Source of the DNA: Cerioporus squamosus
Taxonomy: Eukaryota; Basidiomycota; Agaricomycetes; Polyporales; Polyporaceae
Length of the DNA stretch: 31,938 nt
NCBI GenBank assembly: GCA_022592435.1
Contig: JABYQS010000316.1
Span: 1-31,938 of the forward strand
Direction: 5' to 3'
Part shown: piece after piece, positions 18,605 to 30,643 of the stretch
Numbering within the stretch: the first letter of the stretch is position 1
Layout of the letters: each line of letters opens with the position of its first letter
The notes under the pieces: model-generated
The model's input: the letters and a program-made list of their open reading frames with translations, nothing else
Database searches by the model: none
Told to the model about the DNA's origin: nothing
Program-made: the position numbers and the translations under genes

Positions 18605-18660
18605 TCCTTGTTCTCGGGGTCGTGCCGCCTCCTCTCATAAGAGTCTCGCTGATCCACACC
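18605..18660 (+). promoter_or_regulatory. Probable core promoter of HET copy 2
   Basis: TTGTTCTCGGGG at 18608-18619 is followed by CTCATAAGAGTC (TATA-like at 18635-18640) and CGCTGA. The same words occur in the same order upstream of HET copy 1. Confidence 0.45.
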
Positions 18661-18692
18661 AGCGACACACAGTGTCTTGGTCCTGTTGCTAG

Positions 18693-18753
18693 GTAGGACT
18701 ATCTATCCACGTGGCCGTTCGGTTTGTTTCTGTAAACTGACCTTCGCGGACAG
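18693..18753 (+). other. Probable 5'UTR intron of HET copy 2
   Basis: This 61-nt segment runs from GTAGGACT to GCGGACAG with a CTGAC branch-like sequence and ends 13 nt before the ATG at 18767. Copy 1 has a comparable segment, including a shared TCGGTT. Confidence 0.45.
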
Positions 18754-18766
18754 TTATCCATCCATA

Positions 18767-20865
18767 ATGCGTCTAATCAACACGCGTACCTACGAGGTCA
18801 AAGAGTTTAACGACGAATCAGATCTACCCCCATACGCCATTCTTTCCCATGTCTGGGGCAAACCCGAGGACGAGGTGTCATTCGCAGACATGCAGGACTT
18901 GAAGAAAGCGACAAGGCGAGCCGGCTGGCACAAGGTCCAGCAGTTCTGCTACCTAGCTCGCCAGAACGACCTCGACTGGGCTTGGGACGACACCTGCTGC
19001 ATCGACAAGTCGAGCAGCGCCGAGCTCTCTCAGGCCATCAACTCCATGTATGCCTGGTACAGCGAGGCACGCGTCTGCTACGCATATCTCCTCGATGTCG
19101 AAGACCCGGGCAGGGCGAACCCTACCGCAGAAGACTCTTCATTCCGCAGGAGCAAATGGTTCATGCGCGGCTGGACGCTCCAGGAGCTCATCGCGCCCAA
19201 GGTCGTTAACCTCTACTCGAAGTCCTGGAAGCCTCTGGGCTCTAAGGCTTCCCTCGCCACCGCCATCGAGGAGATCACGAACATCGATGCCGCCGTGCTC
19301 ATGCATGAGCAGCTTCTCGATGACGTGAGTATCGCCCGGCGCATGTCCTGGGCGTCGGCGCGCAACACGACGAAGCTCGAAGACCGCGCGTACTCTCTCA
19401 TGGGTATATTCGGGGTCAACATGCCCGCCATCTACGGCGAAGGCGACCGGGCGTTCATCCGCCTCCAGCAGGAAATCATTCGTCAGTCTCCAGACCAGAG
19501 CATCTTCGCCTGGGGAAACCCACATGACTACCAGGTCTTCCTTGACAATGCCTCCGCCCTCACCGACGAACCCCGCTGGGCGACTGACTACCGCTGCCTC
19601 CTCGCTTCCTCCCCTGATCGCTTCTCCGGGAGCGCGAACATCGTGCCCTTCCCCGTCGACAAGTTCACCGAGTACACCCACCCCGGGATCTCCTGCGACG
19701 TCCCCGAGTCCACCTCGACAAACTACGGCATCCAGATCCACCTGCCCCTCTACGCCATACCCAAGAGCCCCGTCGGGCTCGCGCTGCTCGCATGCAAGGA
19801 CTCCACCACCGGCCAGCTCGTCTCGCTGCTCGTCCGCCGGATGCTTCCCAGCCCGAACCGCTTCTACGTCGGCATGTACACGCAAACGACGTGGCCGATG
19901 AAGCAGTTCGGCTGGCACCCCATCATGCGCATGTTCCTCCTCAACCCGCAGAGCCGCGCCGCGGGCGTGCCCATCCTCCAGCACGTCGCGCTCACCCGCA
20001 TGTACCTCCAGAGCCACAACGCGAACCCGCAGCGCAGCCGCGAGCAGGGCCTCGCCGGGGCGAGCTCATCCTGCACAAGCCCGACGGGCGCGGCGCCGTG
20101 CAGCCGAAGCGCTTCGCGTTCGTCATCCACGGCTGGCTCCTGCAGAAGCTGGACGCCATCGGGTTCCAAGTCCTTGGCCGCGGCGAACCGGATGCGAAGC
20201 TCGTGGGCTGGACGCCCCGGAGGCTCTGGCAGCAGGACGACAAGGTCGGCCTGACGGTGATGCTCACCAACCCGGCGGCGGGGTCGAACCAGAACTCGGA
20301 GACCCCGAAGGACGGCCCACGTGGCGGTGCGAACCATGCCGCCATCCTCTTCCGCAGGCCTCTCGAGAACGCGAACGAGGTAGGGGCCGCATTCGCGCTC
20401 ATCTTTGGCGTGACGGAGATGGAGCCGGAGCCGGAGTCTGGAACGGATACGGGGCCTACGGACAAGAAGACGGGAGGTAGGGTGTGGGCCACAGTCGCCA
20501 TCGTGAAGCCAGACACCCCGGTCGAGGGTCAGAAGAGCGATGCCCACCTCGTGCGGTCCCTGCTCGCCCTCTTCACGGACACCACGGACAACATCGCACA
20601 GGCGCAGGGCTATGACATCGCGCGGTGGAAGGACGGCATGTTCGAGTACCGCACGGAGGGTTCTGGGGCAGGCACGCGGGTGGTGAGGGTCACCCTCAAG
20701 CGGTGGTTGGCGCGGGACGAGGATGTCTACCTCGACAAGAACGGCACGATGAGGTACACCGTCGGGCTGGAAGTGGACTTCGGACCTGGCATGCAACTGT
20801 GGGCGAGCTCGGAGAAGGAGAAGGTCGAGAGTTTATCCGGTCTCAGCGCCATAGTCGCGCGTTGA
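18767..20865 (+). CDS. HET-domain protein, copy 2, with one frame break
   Basis: The reading frame starts MRLINTRTYEVKEF and carries the same HET-domain blocks as copy 1: YAILSHVWGKPED, DDTCCIDKSSSAELSQAINS, WTLQELIAPK, ARRMSWASARN, EDRAYSLMGIFG and YGEG. It is closely similar to copy 1 across its length but divergent enough to be an older duplicate. Near 20057-20060, in a GGGG run after EQGLA, the frame changes by one missing base. Beyond it the other frame continues the homology (GELILHKP, RLWQQDD, AAFALIFGVTEME, WATVAIVKPD, TYTV-like and GPGMQLWASSEKEKVE) to a stop at 20865, for about 699 residues in all. As written, the protein would stop at 20254 with an unrelated tail. The break could be a homopolymer error or a real inactivating mutation; HET genes are often lost. 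The HET domain lies wholly upstream of it. Confidence 0.85.
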
Positions 20866-21099
20866 TATGCAGGTTTTGCCTCCTTCGTGCATGGACAGTG
20901 TGACGGTGCCAAGAAATGCTGAGGATTGAGTTCGCAAGACATATTGGTTTGTGGTTTGTAACGTAACCTGAAGATGATGTGTGAGGTCGCCACGCTGATG
21001 TAAGTACTATGGTGACATATGATGCGTCCGGACGGAGGGAGGAGGCTCGTACTGGTTAGGTTCAATGTCTCCACAACATGACCGACGATGAGAACCTCA
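20866..21099. other. 3' flank of HET copy 2
   Basis: No gene is seen. It holds the HET 3' untranslated region and spacer. Confidence 0.4.
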
Positions 21100-22474
21100 T
21101 CACATGCAAGCCTGCACGTCGACTCCGCGCCAGAGCCCCACGCCTCGACACTGCATAGGATCCTTCTCGTCCGGGTTTGACACTACCAGCATCGGTCTTC
21201 TCCGGCGGCGTCGACACGGACTGGGAGGCGCGTTACTACTCCTCGTAGTAGCATCAGCTGACGCGCAGGAGTCTCTCGGGCCAGTCTGAGCGGGCGCGCA
21301 GTCTTCCGCAGCGGCAGCGGCGCGCTCGCGCTCCGAAATGAGGCTCAGGACGAGGTCGAGCTGGTGGCGCTGGTCAGGGTTCGAGACGACAAGTGGCCTC
21401 CTGCGATGCCGACGAGCTTGGGGACTGCGGTCCACGAGGGTCTTAGCACTATTGCGGAAGTCATGGGAGGGGCCAGTCGGCTGACGCGAAGCGACGTTAG
21501 CTTCCGAGTCTGTAGTATGCTCCTGTAGCAACGGTGAGTCCTGGTTCGTGGAGCAGTGGAGCGGAACTAACCACACGTTCCATTCCGAAGGCGAGTAAGC
21601 CCGACCGAGAGTGACCCCAGTCACCGATATTCTGACATCAGACAGTTAACCATGACTGACTCGTGTATCGCCACACAACGTGCACATACCTCAGGTTGCT
21701 CCACGACGCCGGCCGCCGAGTACGCATCCAGTGTCTCGAGAGGCACGCCCGCCTCAGTCCAGAGCGGCGACAGCGGAGGAAGCATTTCGACTTCTGGAAG
21801 TACATGATGGCTACTCACCCCCAGCGCGTGTCCAAATCCATAGGACGGGGAAAGTGTAGTAGGAGAGTCCAACCCTCGCACGGCGTCAGCGACATCCTCG
21901 AGTCCGGCCATGAGATCCGCAGCTGAGGCAGGCCTCGACGACCGCGGGTCTGCAGACTCGTCTTCCCCTTCCAGTTCGAGATCTCCTCCGGCTGCTGGCT
22001 CGCGCCCGGTCCGCGTCGCGGTCACTGGGGAAGATCCTCGCGGGGAAGAAGATCCACTCCTCATCGAAGTAGGCCAAGGAGATACCTCTCCCTTGCTGAG
22101 GCATGGAAGGTATGCGGAAGGGATGATTCTTGGTAGCGAGCGCGCGCGCGCGAACACGTCTGCGGAGGCTTCAGCTGCTCGGACGCAAGCTTCCAACCGC
22201 CTCCGCGTCCGCCTCGCTCGGCGTCGCCCGTGTCGCCCGTACAGGAGGCATCGTGCGGAGCAGAGGTCCGCGGCTGGCCGCGACGAAATGGGAAGATGAA
22301 GCGATGTGCGTTCCTCCGCTCATCTGTGCGATGTCGATCCGTGCGCGAGTCGTCACGGTTGTCCGAGAAGACTGTGGACGTAGAGATCAGCGAGGGACTT
22401 CGAGGTGCGACGGCTGTGATCGTGTTCCCGGAGGCGCGTGGGCGAAACGTCAAGGGTCGGACGGTGCAGAGCAT
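21100..22474 (-). CDS. Tentative minus-strand gene, unrecognised
   Basis: An ATG at 22474 lies about 45 nt downstream of a minus-strand TATATA (near 22520). Downstream are open frames with protein-like composition, including an acidic, Ser/Ala-rich stretch (DLELEGEDESADPRSSRP, SAADLMAGLEDVADAVRG). A GTATGTGC...GATGTCAG segment at about 21632-21686 would be an intron. Beyond it one frame stops soon (ending GAYYRLGS) and another continues to 21100 with two copies of an RRRP...VVSNPD motif. The exon connections between these frames could not be settled. A plus-strand frame over 21910-22299 is also open, so even the strand is uncertain. No function is assigned. Confidence 0.22.
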
Positions 22475-22525
22475 TGTGTCTGTGAGCGGAGGAGAGTGTG
22501 GTCATGATCCCGAGAGCTGCGTATA

Positions 22526-24519
22526 TAGCAGTGGTACGGGTATTCCCTAGGATGAACAGACTCGCCTCGAGTTACAGACACTTGACCACGGGTAGGTGAG
22601 GATGCTCCCTCCTATCCTCGGTTGTTCCACTTGTGCTTCACATGGTCGTATGTCGATTACAGAGGGTACTTACCGATCTGACAAAGGACTATCAGGCTGC
22701 GGCGGGAAGATGCCACGCCGAGTCAGCTGAATCTCATAAGGAACTTGAGAGCGACAGCACTTACTTCCCTCTGCATCCGTTCCTACCCGTCACGATAACA
22801 ACAAGTTCTAGCTTTATAATAGGGCTTGTGCATTGATTTGCAGGCCTTGACCATCATCCCAGCGAGAGATCAGGGGACCTGCAAACACGTCTGCCCAAGC
22901 TTCCTGACACCTCAGCTGATAGACGTACCGAGGCTGCGAGACGTTCATGCCTGACCTGCGACAGATGCCGAGTACTTGGGCGTACCGCGCTATGTCCGAG
23001 TACTTCTCGAAGCGCGTGCTAGGATCCCATGGCGTCAGCAATGTCTCAGTCCATCAACAGCAAGTCAGAACGATGCCTGATCTCACCTGACGTATACATG
23101 TGCATAGAGACAGTCGGTAAGAGCCGTTTTGTACATCGAAGCGATCAAGCACTGCGCGTCACAGGTAAGGTCCGTAGGGTATAGCCCTTGCGTTCTATAT
23201 CGTCGCAGGCAGTCGTCACGGTACATGATGCTATGCTTGCATTCAAGAACGGGACATCGGACGTCGTGGGCGCGACTGGGACCGGCGAGGCTGGCGGGAG
23301 ATCGGACCGGAGCATTGAAGATAGCACAGGTACTCGTGAGGCCATCGGCGCAAGCTCCAGACCGCGACACTTTACTGGCAGCGATTGCCTGCCGTGGTCC
23401 GCCTGTTGCGCATATCTCAGCTGCTAAAGTATCGATGAGCATCGCGATTGTCATGTACTGCACTGCACACCTATCGAACGCGGCTTCATATGTACCCGTT
23501 ATCGTCCCAAGCGCGAAAGCGGGACCGGTTTGATATGCTACCGCGTCCGTCCGAACGGTTACCGACCTTGTGAAGCATCATGATGCGGATGACATTGACT
23601 TCACCTCATACTTGCTTTCCACCGTATAACCACCACTAACAGCATCAGTGAAGCACCGGGGGCACCACACGGTTGGATACACCTGCTGTGGTCCAGGTAC
23701 GGCTCCGCCTACGGCAGGTACGACCAAGCCAAGGCGGTACAGATGGGTGGCGTCTGTGAGGTGGCAGACACATACGAACCACCTGGTGTGAGAACACAAA
23801 GTGTACAGTGTCGTTCATTCTAGCCACGTCCTTCTGCAAGCCCTCACACATGCACGAGTACAGCGAGGAAGGAGGTCACCTAGCCTGAGCCTAGAGCGTC
23901 GTACATGGTGAGCATATGAGTGACACGCTGTGAACACGCACTCGCCTGTTGCCCTAGAGAGACAGGTCGATGCGCTTTGATATCCCTCGCGCCTCCAGAA
24001 TCGCGGCTACGCTTCATGACCTCAAGGAGGGCACGGGACGGAGAACTCTCCGACAGGTCAGAACAACGGGAAGGGTCGACCGGGCCCACGTTGCGAAGAT
24101 GTCGGGGGTAGAAACTATCAGACCATAGGATACAGGAGCACAACATAGGAATATGGATCGCCATGCGACCAAGAACGACGGCATGTCGAGGATGCGCAGG
24201 CCCGAGATTACTTGCCAGTAGGACAGCTTGCAGGAAATGATGCCGGCAGTGGCAGGAAGACACAACTGTTGCGATGAGGAGCTGTGTCTCCATGTGCACC
24301 GATGAATGTGAGAAGGCGTACATAGGAAGGGGAAGCGTGAAAGACGTCCAAGTAGTAGCGGAGAGAGGTTCGAATGAGCTGTGCCTCGCGCGCTGAGCGC
24401 CCAGAGGCTGTGGCGTCAAGTCCGCTTCGGAGGCGGCGCAGACAAGCATGTTGACCACTTACCACCGCCAACCAACGCCGCTCATGGCTTCGGTCCGCAC
24501 GAGGCTCTCTTCTGAGACG
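22526..24519. other. Long stretch with no supportable gene
   Basis: Open frames occur on both strands, for example minus 23083-23463 and 23880-24458, and there are scattered GT-AG signals. None shows a recognisable domain, coherent exon phases or coding-like composition over more than a short run. It may contain remnants of a decayed gene. I see no tRNA, clear repeats or transposon ends. Confidence 0.4.
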
Positions 24520-24520
24520 C

Positions 24521-24526
24521 TATATA
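24521..24526 (+). promoter_or_regulatory. TATA box of the gene at 24620
   Basis: TATATA lies 94 nt upstream of the ATG, in the context GACGCTATATAGCTC. Confidence 0.5.
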
Positions 24527-24619
24527 GCTCACTCGCCAGCATCCGAATATCTGCATCTCCACCAGCGGCAGCCGGCGTCCAACTTCACCTCAATCTCTTC
24601 CACGATCTCGACCAACGCC

Positions 24620-25217
24620 ATGCCTAGCCCTGATCTCCTCACCTATCGCTACAACGGACACATGGTCTATGTCACGCCGGCCACGTCCTACGAGGTACCT
24701 TGCTTATGCCTCGACTGCTTCGCTGAGGGGCAGCTTCTCACAATATGATTCACAGGAAGGCGTCGAGTTTGCACAGAGCGTCTTCCCCGAGCTCGCCTCC
24801 CTCGAGCCGGAACGCATCTCCATCTGCGTAAACGGCAGCGTTCAGCGCCAGCGTACCCTCATCCGCATCGGGCCCATGGCATGGACGTCCGTCGTCCTCA
24901 GCCTCGCGCGCTACGAGGTCCTCGAAGTGGTCGTCAAGAACCCAGACATCGTCGTTGACTCCGCAGACGCGGCAGACGTGGACGCGCTGCCGAACTACGA
25001 AGACGTAAAGGAGAAGAGCGGGTCATGCGACTTCCTTGCGCCTTCACGAGGTCCGTCGCCTCGCTACAAGAACATACCGCTTCCAGAGTTGCAGCGGCTA
25101 GCGGCGAAGAACGCGATCGCGAGGTCACGATCCCATTCTCCCGCCCCCAGCAGACCGTCGAGCTCGAGTTCGATCTCGGACTGGGCGAAAGGACTGTTCG
25201 GCAAGAAAGCAGAGTGA
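24620..25217 (+). CDS. Conserved-looking small protein of unknown function, two exons
   Basis: Exons are 24620-24694 and 24756-25217, with a 61-nt intron (GTACCTTG...TTCACAG) in phase 0, giving 178 residues. The N-terminal 100 residues look like a compact alpha/beta domain (LTYRYNGHMVYVTPATSYEE, then EFAQSVFPELA, RTLIRIGPMAWTSVVLSL and YEVLEVVV). The layout is loosely reminiscent of a PB1 or ubiquitin-like fold, but this is only an impression. The C-terminal third is disordered, rich in Ser, Pro and Arg (HSPAPSRPSSSSSISDWAKG), and ends LFGKKAE. There is no signal peptide or membrane segment. The ATG is favoured by the TATA box upstream and by coding character that begins at it. No function can be assigned. 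Confidence 0.7.
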
Positions 25218-27786
25218 TTCGGACGCCACAGTTGACTCACCTACCGCTGCAGCCTACCCTATACCCTCCGCTTCTGACAGTGCGTACGTAGACCTACCTT
25301 ATTCCCGTGCTTCTATCTCCTGGACTCGTGCCGTGTACGATAGACACACAGGACTTCTCTTGCAGCTATGCTCATTTGTGAAAGTATCAACCTGCAGTAC
25401 AAAATCTTTCCCTATTCAATCTTGCCTTCCTTAAGTCTCGCTTGTTACTGCGGTTGCAAGTTTCTCTAGCGGCGTCCGAAGGGATTTACGGCTTCCCCAG
25501 CCTGTGCTCAGACCCACGCTAAGTCCCGCAGTTACATCCTCGTACGCCGCCCAGACGACTTCGCTGACATATTCCTATGCCTCCGTAGCGTCCGATCGGC
25601 ACCGGTACCGCACATCCTCATACCGGTCGACCTGCTCCGAAGACATCGCCGCCACTGCTGTGCAGACGGGAGAAAGCGTTGAGTCGGGAGTGTCCGAAAC
25701 TTCGAAGGTTCCTCGCACCGCCTCCGCGCTGCGCCAGAGTCGGAGCGCTCCGAGTCCGAGTACGACCTGACCACATGCCGTGCCAACCCGGGCGCCGGGG
25801 AACTGCCTAGAATCCGAGATCCTAGTACGGCGAACATCGCTGTCTACTGCGAGAACTTCCAGAGAAGCTCGGCTGGATAGCATGGTGCGTGTGTGGGTAT
25901 GCACCGGTTGTGGCTTCAAGTTCCACGCTGATGTTGACGTCCTTCCGGGGTTGCTTCTGTCCAGGAACCGACACAGCGTTCCAGCGCGGGACAGGGAGGC
26001 ATGCTCCAAGCTGGCGTCTCGTACGGCCTTCGTTCACTGTAGGAGGTGTTCGTCCGGAGGCTCAGGGACCAGATCGATTGTCGAGGATTGAATACATCGA
26101 TCTCAGGTGAGCTCGTCGAAACCGCGGATCCTGTTCATAAGCCGTCCTTACGAGTCACAGCCCAGACCACCGAACCGGGACCTCGCGTCACCAGCTGAAC
26201 GCAAGGGGATTGACTGCAATGTGCTCGAATGCATGTTCTCAGTGCTGGGGCCCGGCTCGGCACACTGGTGGTGCACCGTAAGCCGCTTAACCATTCTCAG
26301 ACTGACGATACCCAGTGACCCGAGCAGTCAACAACATGCACATGTATGCATACTGCGGACGTAGGTTGTAAAGTGAAGAGGCCATCGGCGGCCGCGGCAG
26401 TGCTTACGCTGGCCAAGACCGAGGGGACGCCACGCCACTGGCACGAAGGACCAGCATTCATGGTTGAAAAGCGTCGATACTTTTCCCAGGTCATCGGCGC
26501 GGTCTTCGCGATTACTTGACATCGGAAGTCCGCCCAAATTCCCCGACGTCACCACATCCTGCTCGGGGTCCCGACGTACGGCCATTTCAGGTTCAGGTTC
26601 GTCCACTGCGTATGATGTGGACAGCACTCTCAACAGTTCTGCCGGCTTCGACGCTTCACACCCGTACCAGGGCAACAATGGGACGAGCCTTTGTGAGCCA
26701 ACGGACCCGTGCGGAACATCAGCGGGCTTTTTGGAAGCAGTTTCGACTTCTGGAGCCGGGAGGCGTCCGAGTCCTCGAGTCTGACCGCCGTCGCGGACAT
26801 ATCGAATACAAGTTCGATTCGTGCAGCGCCGGGTGATCGCACTAGCCTTCAATATGGAGAAACCATTCTGACATCTGCGCTCGTAGCCATCTGTCTACTA
26901 CTTCGGAGAGCTTCATTCGACGGCATCGCCTCACTTACCGCGACGGGCGAGTGTACCGCGGCTTTGCGCGATGTGAGACTCGGGAACCCACTACAAGGAC
27001 ATGCTTGTCGACTCTATGTATCCGCACTTCCGCTGATTTAAGTACGCGGAGACAGTCCAACGAGTTCTTCCTTCTTCTTGCTGTCCTACCATCCCCTGTA
27101 CGCAGCGTTGTGTAGTATCCAAGTTAGTATGTCTTCAGGCGTTCAAGTTGGCGCGAGGTGACGAGATGCATTCTCAATCGTTGTACAGCGATATATAACG
27201 GATTGATACCGCATGGGAGTGGCAGGAGAACCAATCCTGGCTCAGTGGGCCTATGTGACCCTCACTGCCAGAATGTCTGGCGGCCGAGATATATACCGAG
27301 CCGTTCGTGGGGTTCGGCGCTAACGCTTCTTGCTCTTGACCATCACGACTACTGCACGAGCAACAAGCTTCCTAATCCAAACATGTTTACTGACTTTCGG
27401 AATTGCAGTTCTCAAATGCGGAACTGCGGTAACTGCCGCCCTCAGGGCTCTCTGTCGACTCCGAGCGCGATGTACGCCCTGAGAAGGACTCGGACTCGGA
27501 CTCGGACCAGTCGCCGAGACCCACATTGGCATGCAGAGAGTCTTCTCAGGACGCGCGCTCGGTGCTGCAGGTCTCGGCGTATTCTCTCTAGGTCTCTTCG
27601 ACGCGACGTTACGTGATCGAAGAATTTGAGCAAGGTTCGTGTCGCCTGAACGACCCACGACACTACGCGCTACTTACACGCCTTTTCTGAATTCATCACT
27701 CCTGTTAGCACAACGGGCTTCACTCCGACACTCTCGCAACACACCCCACGAAGCCTCTTTGTGCTTAACACTTGTTCATAGCCGAC
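25218..27786. other. Long stretch with no supportable gene
   Basis: Several Ser/Thr-rich plus-strand open frames occur (25504-25770, 26464-26784, 26709-27041), with overlapping minus-strand frames of similar length. None has a recognisable domain or a convincing start and exon structure. The last 700 bases are AT-richer and include the 5' flank of the gene starting at 27787. Confidence 0.4.
27486..27506. repeat. Short tandem repeat (GGACTC)3.5
   Basis: Three and a half perfect copies of the hexamer GGACTC stand in tandem. Confidence 0.8.
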
Positions 27787-30309
27787 ATGGCGACGCAGAC
27801 GGACGAAAGACTCGATAAGGTAATGTCCCTAGTCCTTCTCTCGACCTCGCCGCTTACACGTTGTCGGGTCACGGCCCTCAGCCGGGGCACCCTACCGCAG
27901 CGCCATGCTCGTGTCCCACTGCGTGGCTGCCACTTCGCCGCTGACTTCCAGTATGGGAGCGGAGCTCCAGGATCTGGGCTATCGATAGCGCAGCTTCCGG
28001 CGATTACGTTCGCAGGACTCGCTTCGCTGTAGAGGCATATAACGCGATCGTGCACTCGTTCATCATCCCATCGGCATCACGGTCTATGAGCGACACTAGC
28101 TCCTTCTCTTGGAACTCCGCCATCAGCTCTTTCACAAGTATGCCACCAAAGTTCAAGGCGAACAACTCCGCGGGGGGTAGACCCGGCGGCGGAGGGAACA
28201 ACCGTGACGCTCGCAATGTAGCCAACGCAAAGCAAGATGATCGACATGTGAAGGAAAAAGAGAAGGATGCAAAGGCGAAACAGGTACGTCGTTGACCTAG
28301 TCGTGATCGCTACAGCGACGTCCGGCTGATGCATCGACTCTCAAACAACTTCAAGACCGGAAACAGCGTCGTCGGCACTCCGCTACCCTCCCCACCGCTC
28401 AGCCCGACACGCAGTCGGACTGCGAGTGGTCAGTTGCCTCGCGATGTCTCCGCGCAAGGATCCGCCAAAGTCGATGACGACAATCAGACCGACCTGCTGA
28501 AGCTCGACTCGCCGCGCGCTGCGGTATCGACCGCTCCTTATGCGACCGACGCGCCATCGACTTCCAGTCAGGACCGTGCTGGTGCAGTCATGACCGATCT
28601 CGTGTCGGGCATGCGCAGCACCGTCAGTGTGATGGCGCAGACCCTCGACGTTCTCCATAGCACCTCGAACCACGTAGCAGCTCTTGGACCTGCGATTGAT
28701 GCTCATTACCAGGTATGTTCCGATCGTACTGTCTGAGGGCAACGAAAGCGTCTTCGTAGCTCACCTTGTACGCGTCTGCGTCCCACAGGTCGAAGGGGTG
28801 AAGAGCGAGGTCGCGCAGCACATGAAAGCCCAGGAGGACCGGATGCAGCAGGAGAAAGAGAGGCTGCAAGAGCAGCTCAAAGCTCACATCCGCGAGCATC
28901 TCCGCCCGCTGACGAACCAGATCGTGGCGGACATCGTAAAGCGCGAGGTGGCCGAACGCGTCCGGCAGAAGGTGAGTACCATGCGGATGTCCTCATACAT
29001 CATTCGCGCTGACATGACGTGCAGTTGACGGAGAAGATCCCTACCTCTCTCGGCGACGAATGCCGCGAATATAACCTCACAATCTTGCAAGCGAAGGCGA
29101 GACTCCATAACTCGTAAGTTCCCTCTCGGTCTCTTGTTGACCTGCGCGACTGACCCGCTCTACTTGACCGCAATAGCGAGGCCCGCCGTCACAATGCGCT
29201 GATCCGTGCCTCCGGACTCGACGAACCTCTGCAGCCCCTCCTGCGCCCGCTAGACATCCCCGCCGCTTTAAAGGTTAGCGCTCTCGGCTTACCGACTCCC
29301 CCCGCCACGGCTCCGTCCACGATCACTGCAGCATCCCTGAAGGCACAGGTGGGCCGCGGTGCAGGCCGAGACTCCCTTTCGGTCAACACGGACATGCGGT
29401 CCACCCGTGCGACCGTCTCCCCGCGGTCTGCAGTCGGAGCCACGACCACGCCCGGCGGCACCGTGCGTCCCAGCCCAGCACGGGACACGCTCGTCCCGCC
29501 CACCCCGTCTCCTCTCTTCCCTTACAACCTCTCCACCCTGGTCTCTCTCGGCCCCGACGAGGTCAAAGCCTTGGTCCGGGAGTACGGTCTCGTGTCGGAG
29601 GACGACGACGACGACGTGCCTCTTGCGACGGCGAGGGGCGGAGCTCGCAACGGTGGGAACGCACGACCTCTCAGCCACATGACGACCGTCAGCGACGCGG
29701 GCCAGAGCTGGGTCGAGGCCGGCTTGGACGGCACGCGCGAGGACGAGCTGAACAAGTTCATGCGGTACATCGGGGTGAGTCTTGATATCGCTTCCGTTTC
29801 TCGCCTGTGCCGTTTCTCTCCTACAGTCCCGAGCATCCGCTGACGTCCGCTTCTTCATCACCTCCTTCCAATGGCGCACTCCACGCTCTGCGTCCTCGTC
29901 ACGTTCCGCCCTGGCACGCAATACGCGACACTCATATCGCACTCCCGCTTCCGACGTGTGGGTCTCCATGGGCGCCGTCCTCACCCTCTGCGCCCTCATC
30001 CTCTCCCGCTCCCTCGCACTCGCCTCCGACGCTCGGTTTTGATCATCATCCATGCTCGCTCTACATCCCCCGGGCCATCCGTCTGTCCCCGACTCATGAC
30101 ATCTCGCGCTCACCATCCCTGGGACCTCAATGCGTCAAACTCGAACACCTCGGCGCGAACAGGTCGGGTTCCAGGTTCTCCCTTCCTCGCCGGTGATCAC
30201 GTTGGGGGACGGCACGTCCGCGGGGTTTAGCACCGGCATCCCGACGAGCCCTGGTGGGCTCATGCGGTCGCCTCTCGTCGAGCGGCCGGAGTTCGCGTTC
30301 GTGCGGTGA
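27787..30309 (+). CDS. Coiled-coil protein of unknown function, multi-exon
   Basis: The start is the ATG of MATQTDERLDK (exon 27787-27819). Well-supported exons follow at 28356-28712, 28789-28971, 29025-29113 and 29177-29774, with GT-AG introns of 53-76 nt and matching phases. An exon ending at 28283 (KEKEKDAKAKQ) precedes them; its 5' boundary is unresolved. Visible features are a basic Gly/Asn-rich stretch (KFKANNSAGGRPGGGGNN), a Ser/Pro-rich stretch (GTPLPSPPLSPTRSRTASG), a helical segment around MRSTVSVMAQTLDVLHSTS, and a strong coiled coil (QHMKAQEDRMQQEKERLQEQ). A Ser/Thr/Pro-rich C-terminal half follows with an acidic run (SEDDDDDVPLA). The 3' end is uncertain: the frame reading GDGTSAGFSTGIPTSP to FAFVR and a stop at 30309 looks like the true C-terminus. 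The splice joining it to 29774 or to the exon at 29827 is not settled. No known family is recognised. Confidence 0.65.
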
Positions 30310-30643
30310 AGGATTGCATGTGCTGTGTGTATAGACACGAGCTTGGTCATCGAACAATGTATCATCTGTGACGTCAGTGTTCAGTGTTTTCTTGGTTGTC
30401 GCGTCGATGAATCTGGTTTACTCTCTCCATGTGTTCATGTCTTCTGCCATCTGCTGTATGTACTTGTACCGCTATTCATCTGCTCTCATCAGGCTCTCGA
30501 ACCAGATCGTCTTCGTGAACCCAAGCATGCTGTCACACCAGAGCTCGGGCAAGACACCTTGAATCCATACTGCTACAATCCGACCTTCTGAATACAAACC
30601 ATATCGCTATCGTACACTCGACACATACGGCCTTACACGCGAC
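30310..30643. other. Spacer between convergent genes
   Basis: AT-richer sequence lies between two convergent 3' ends. It presumably holds both 3' untranslated regions. No gene is seen. Confidence 0.5.

Noticed and set aside
22830..24460. Possible membrane-protein gene on the minus strand
   Set aside because: Hydrophobic stretches occur in different frames, but I could not join them with in-phase introns and no known family motif appears.
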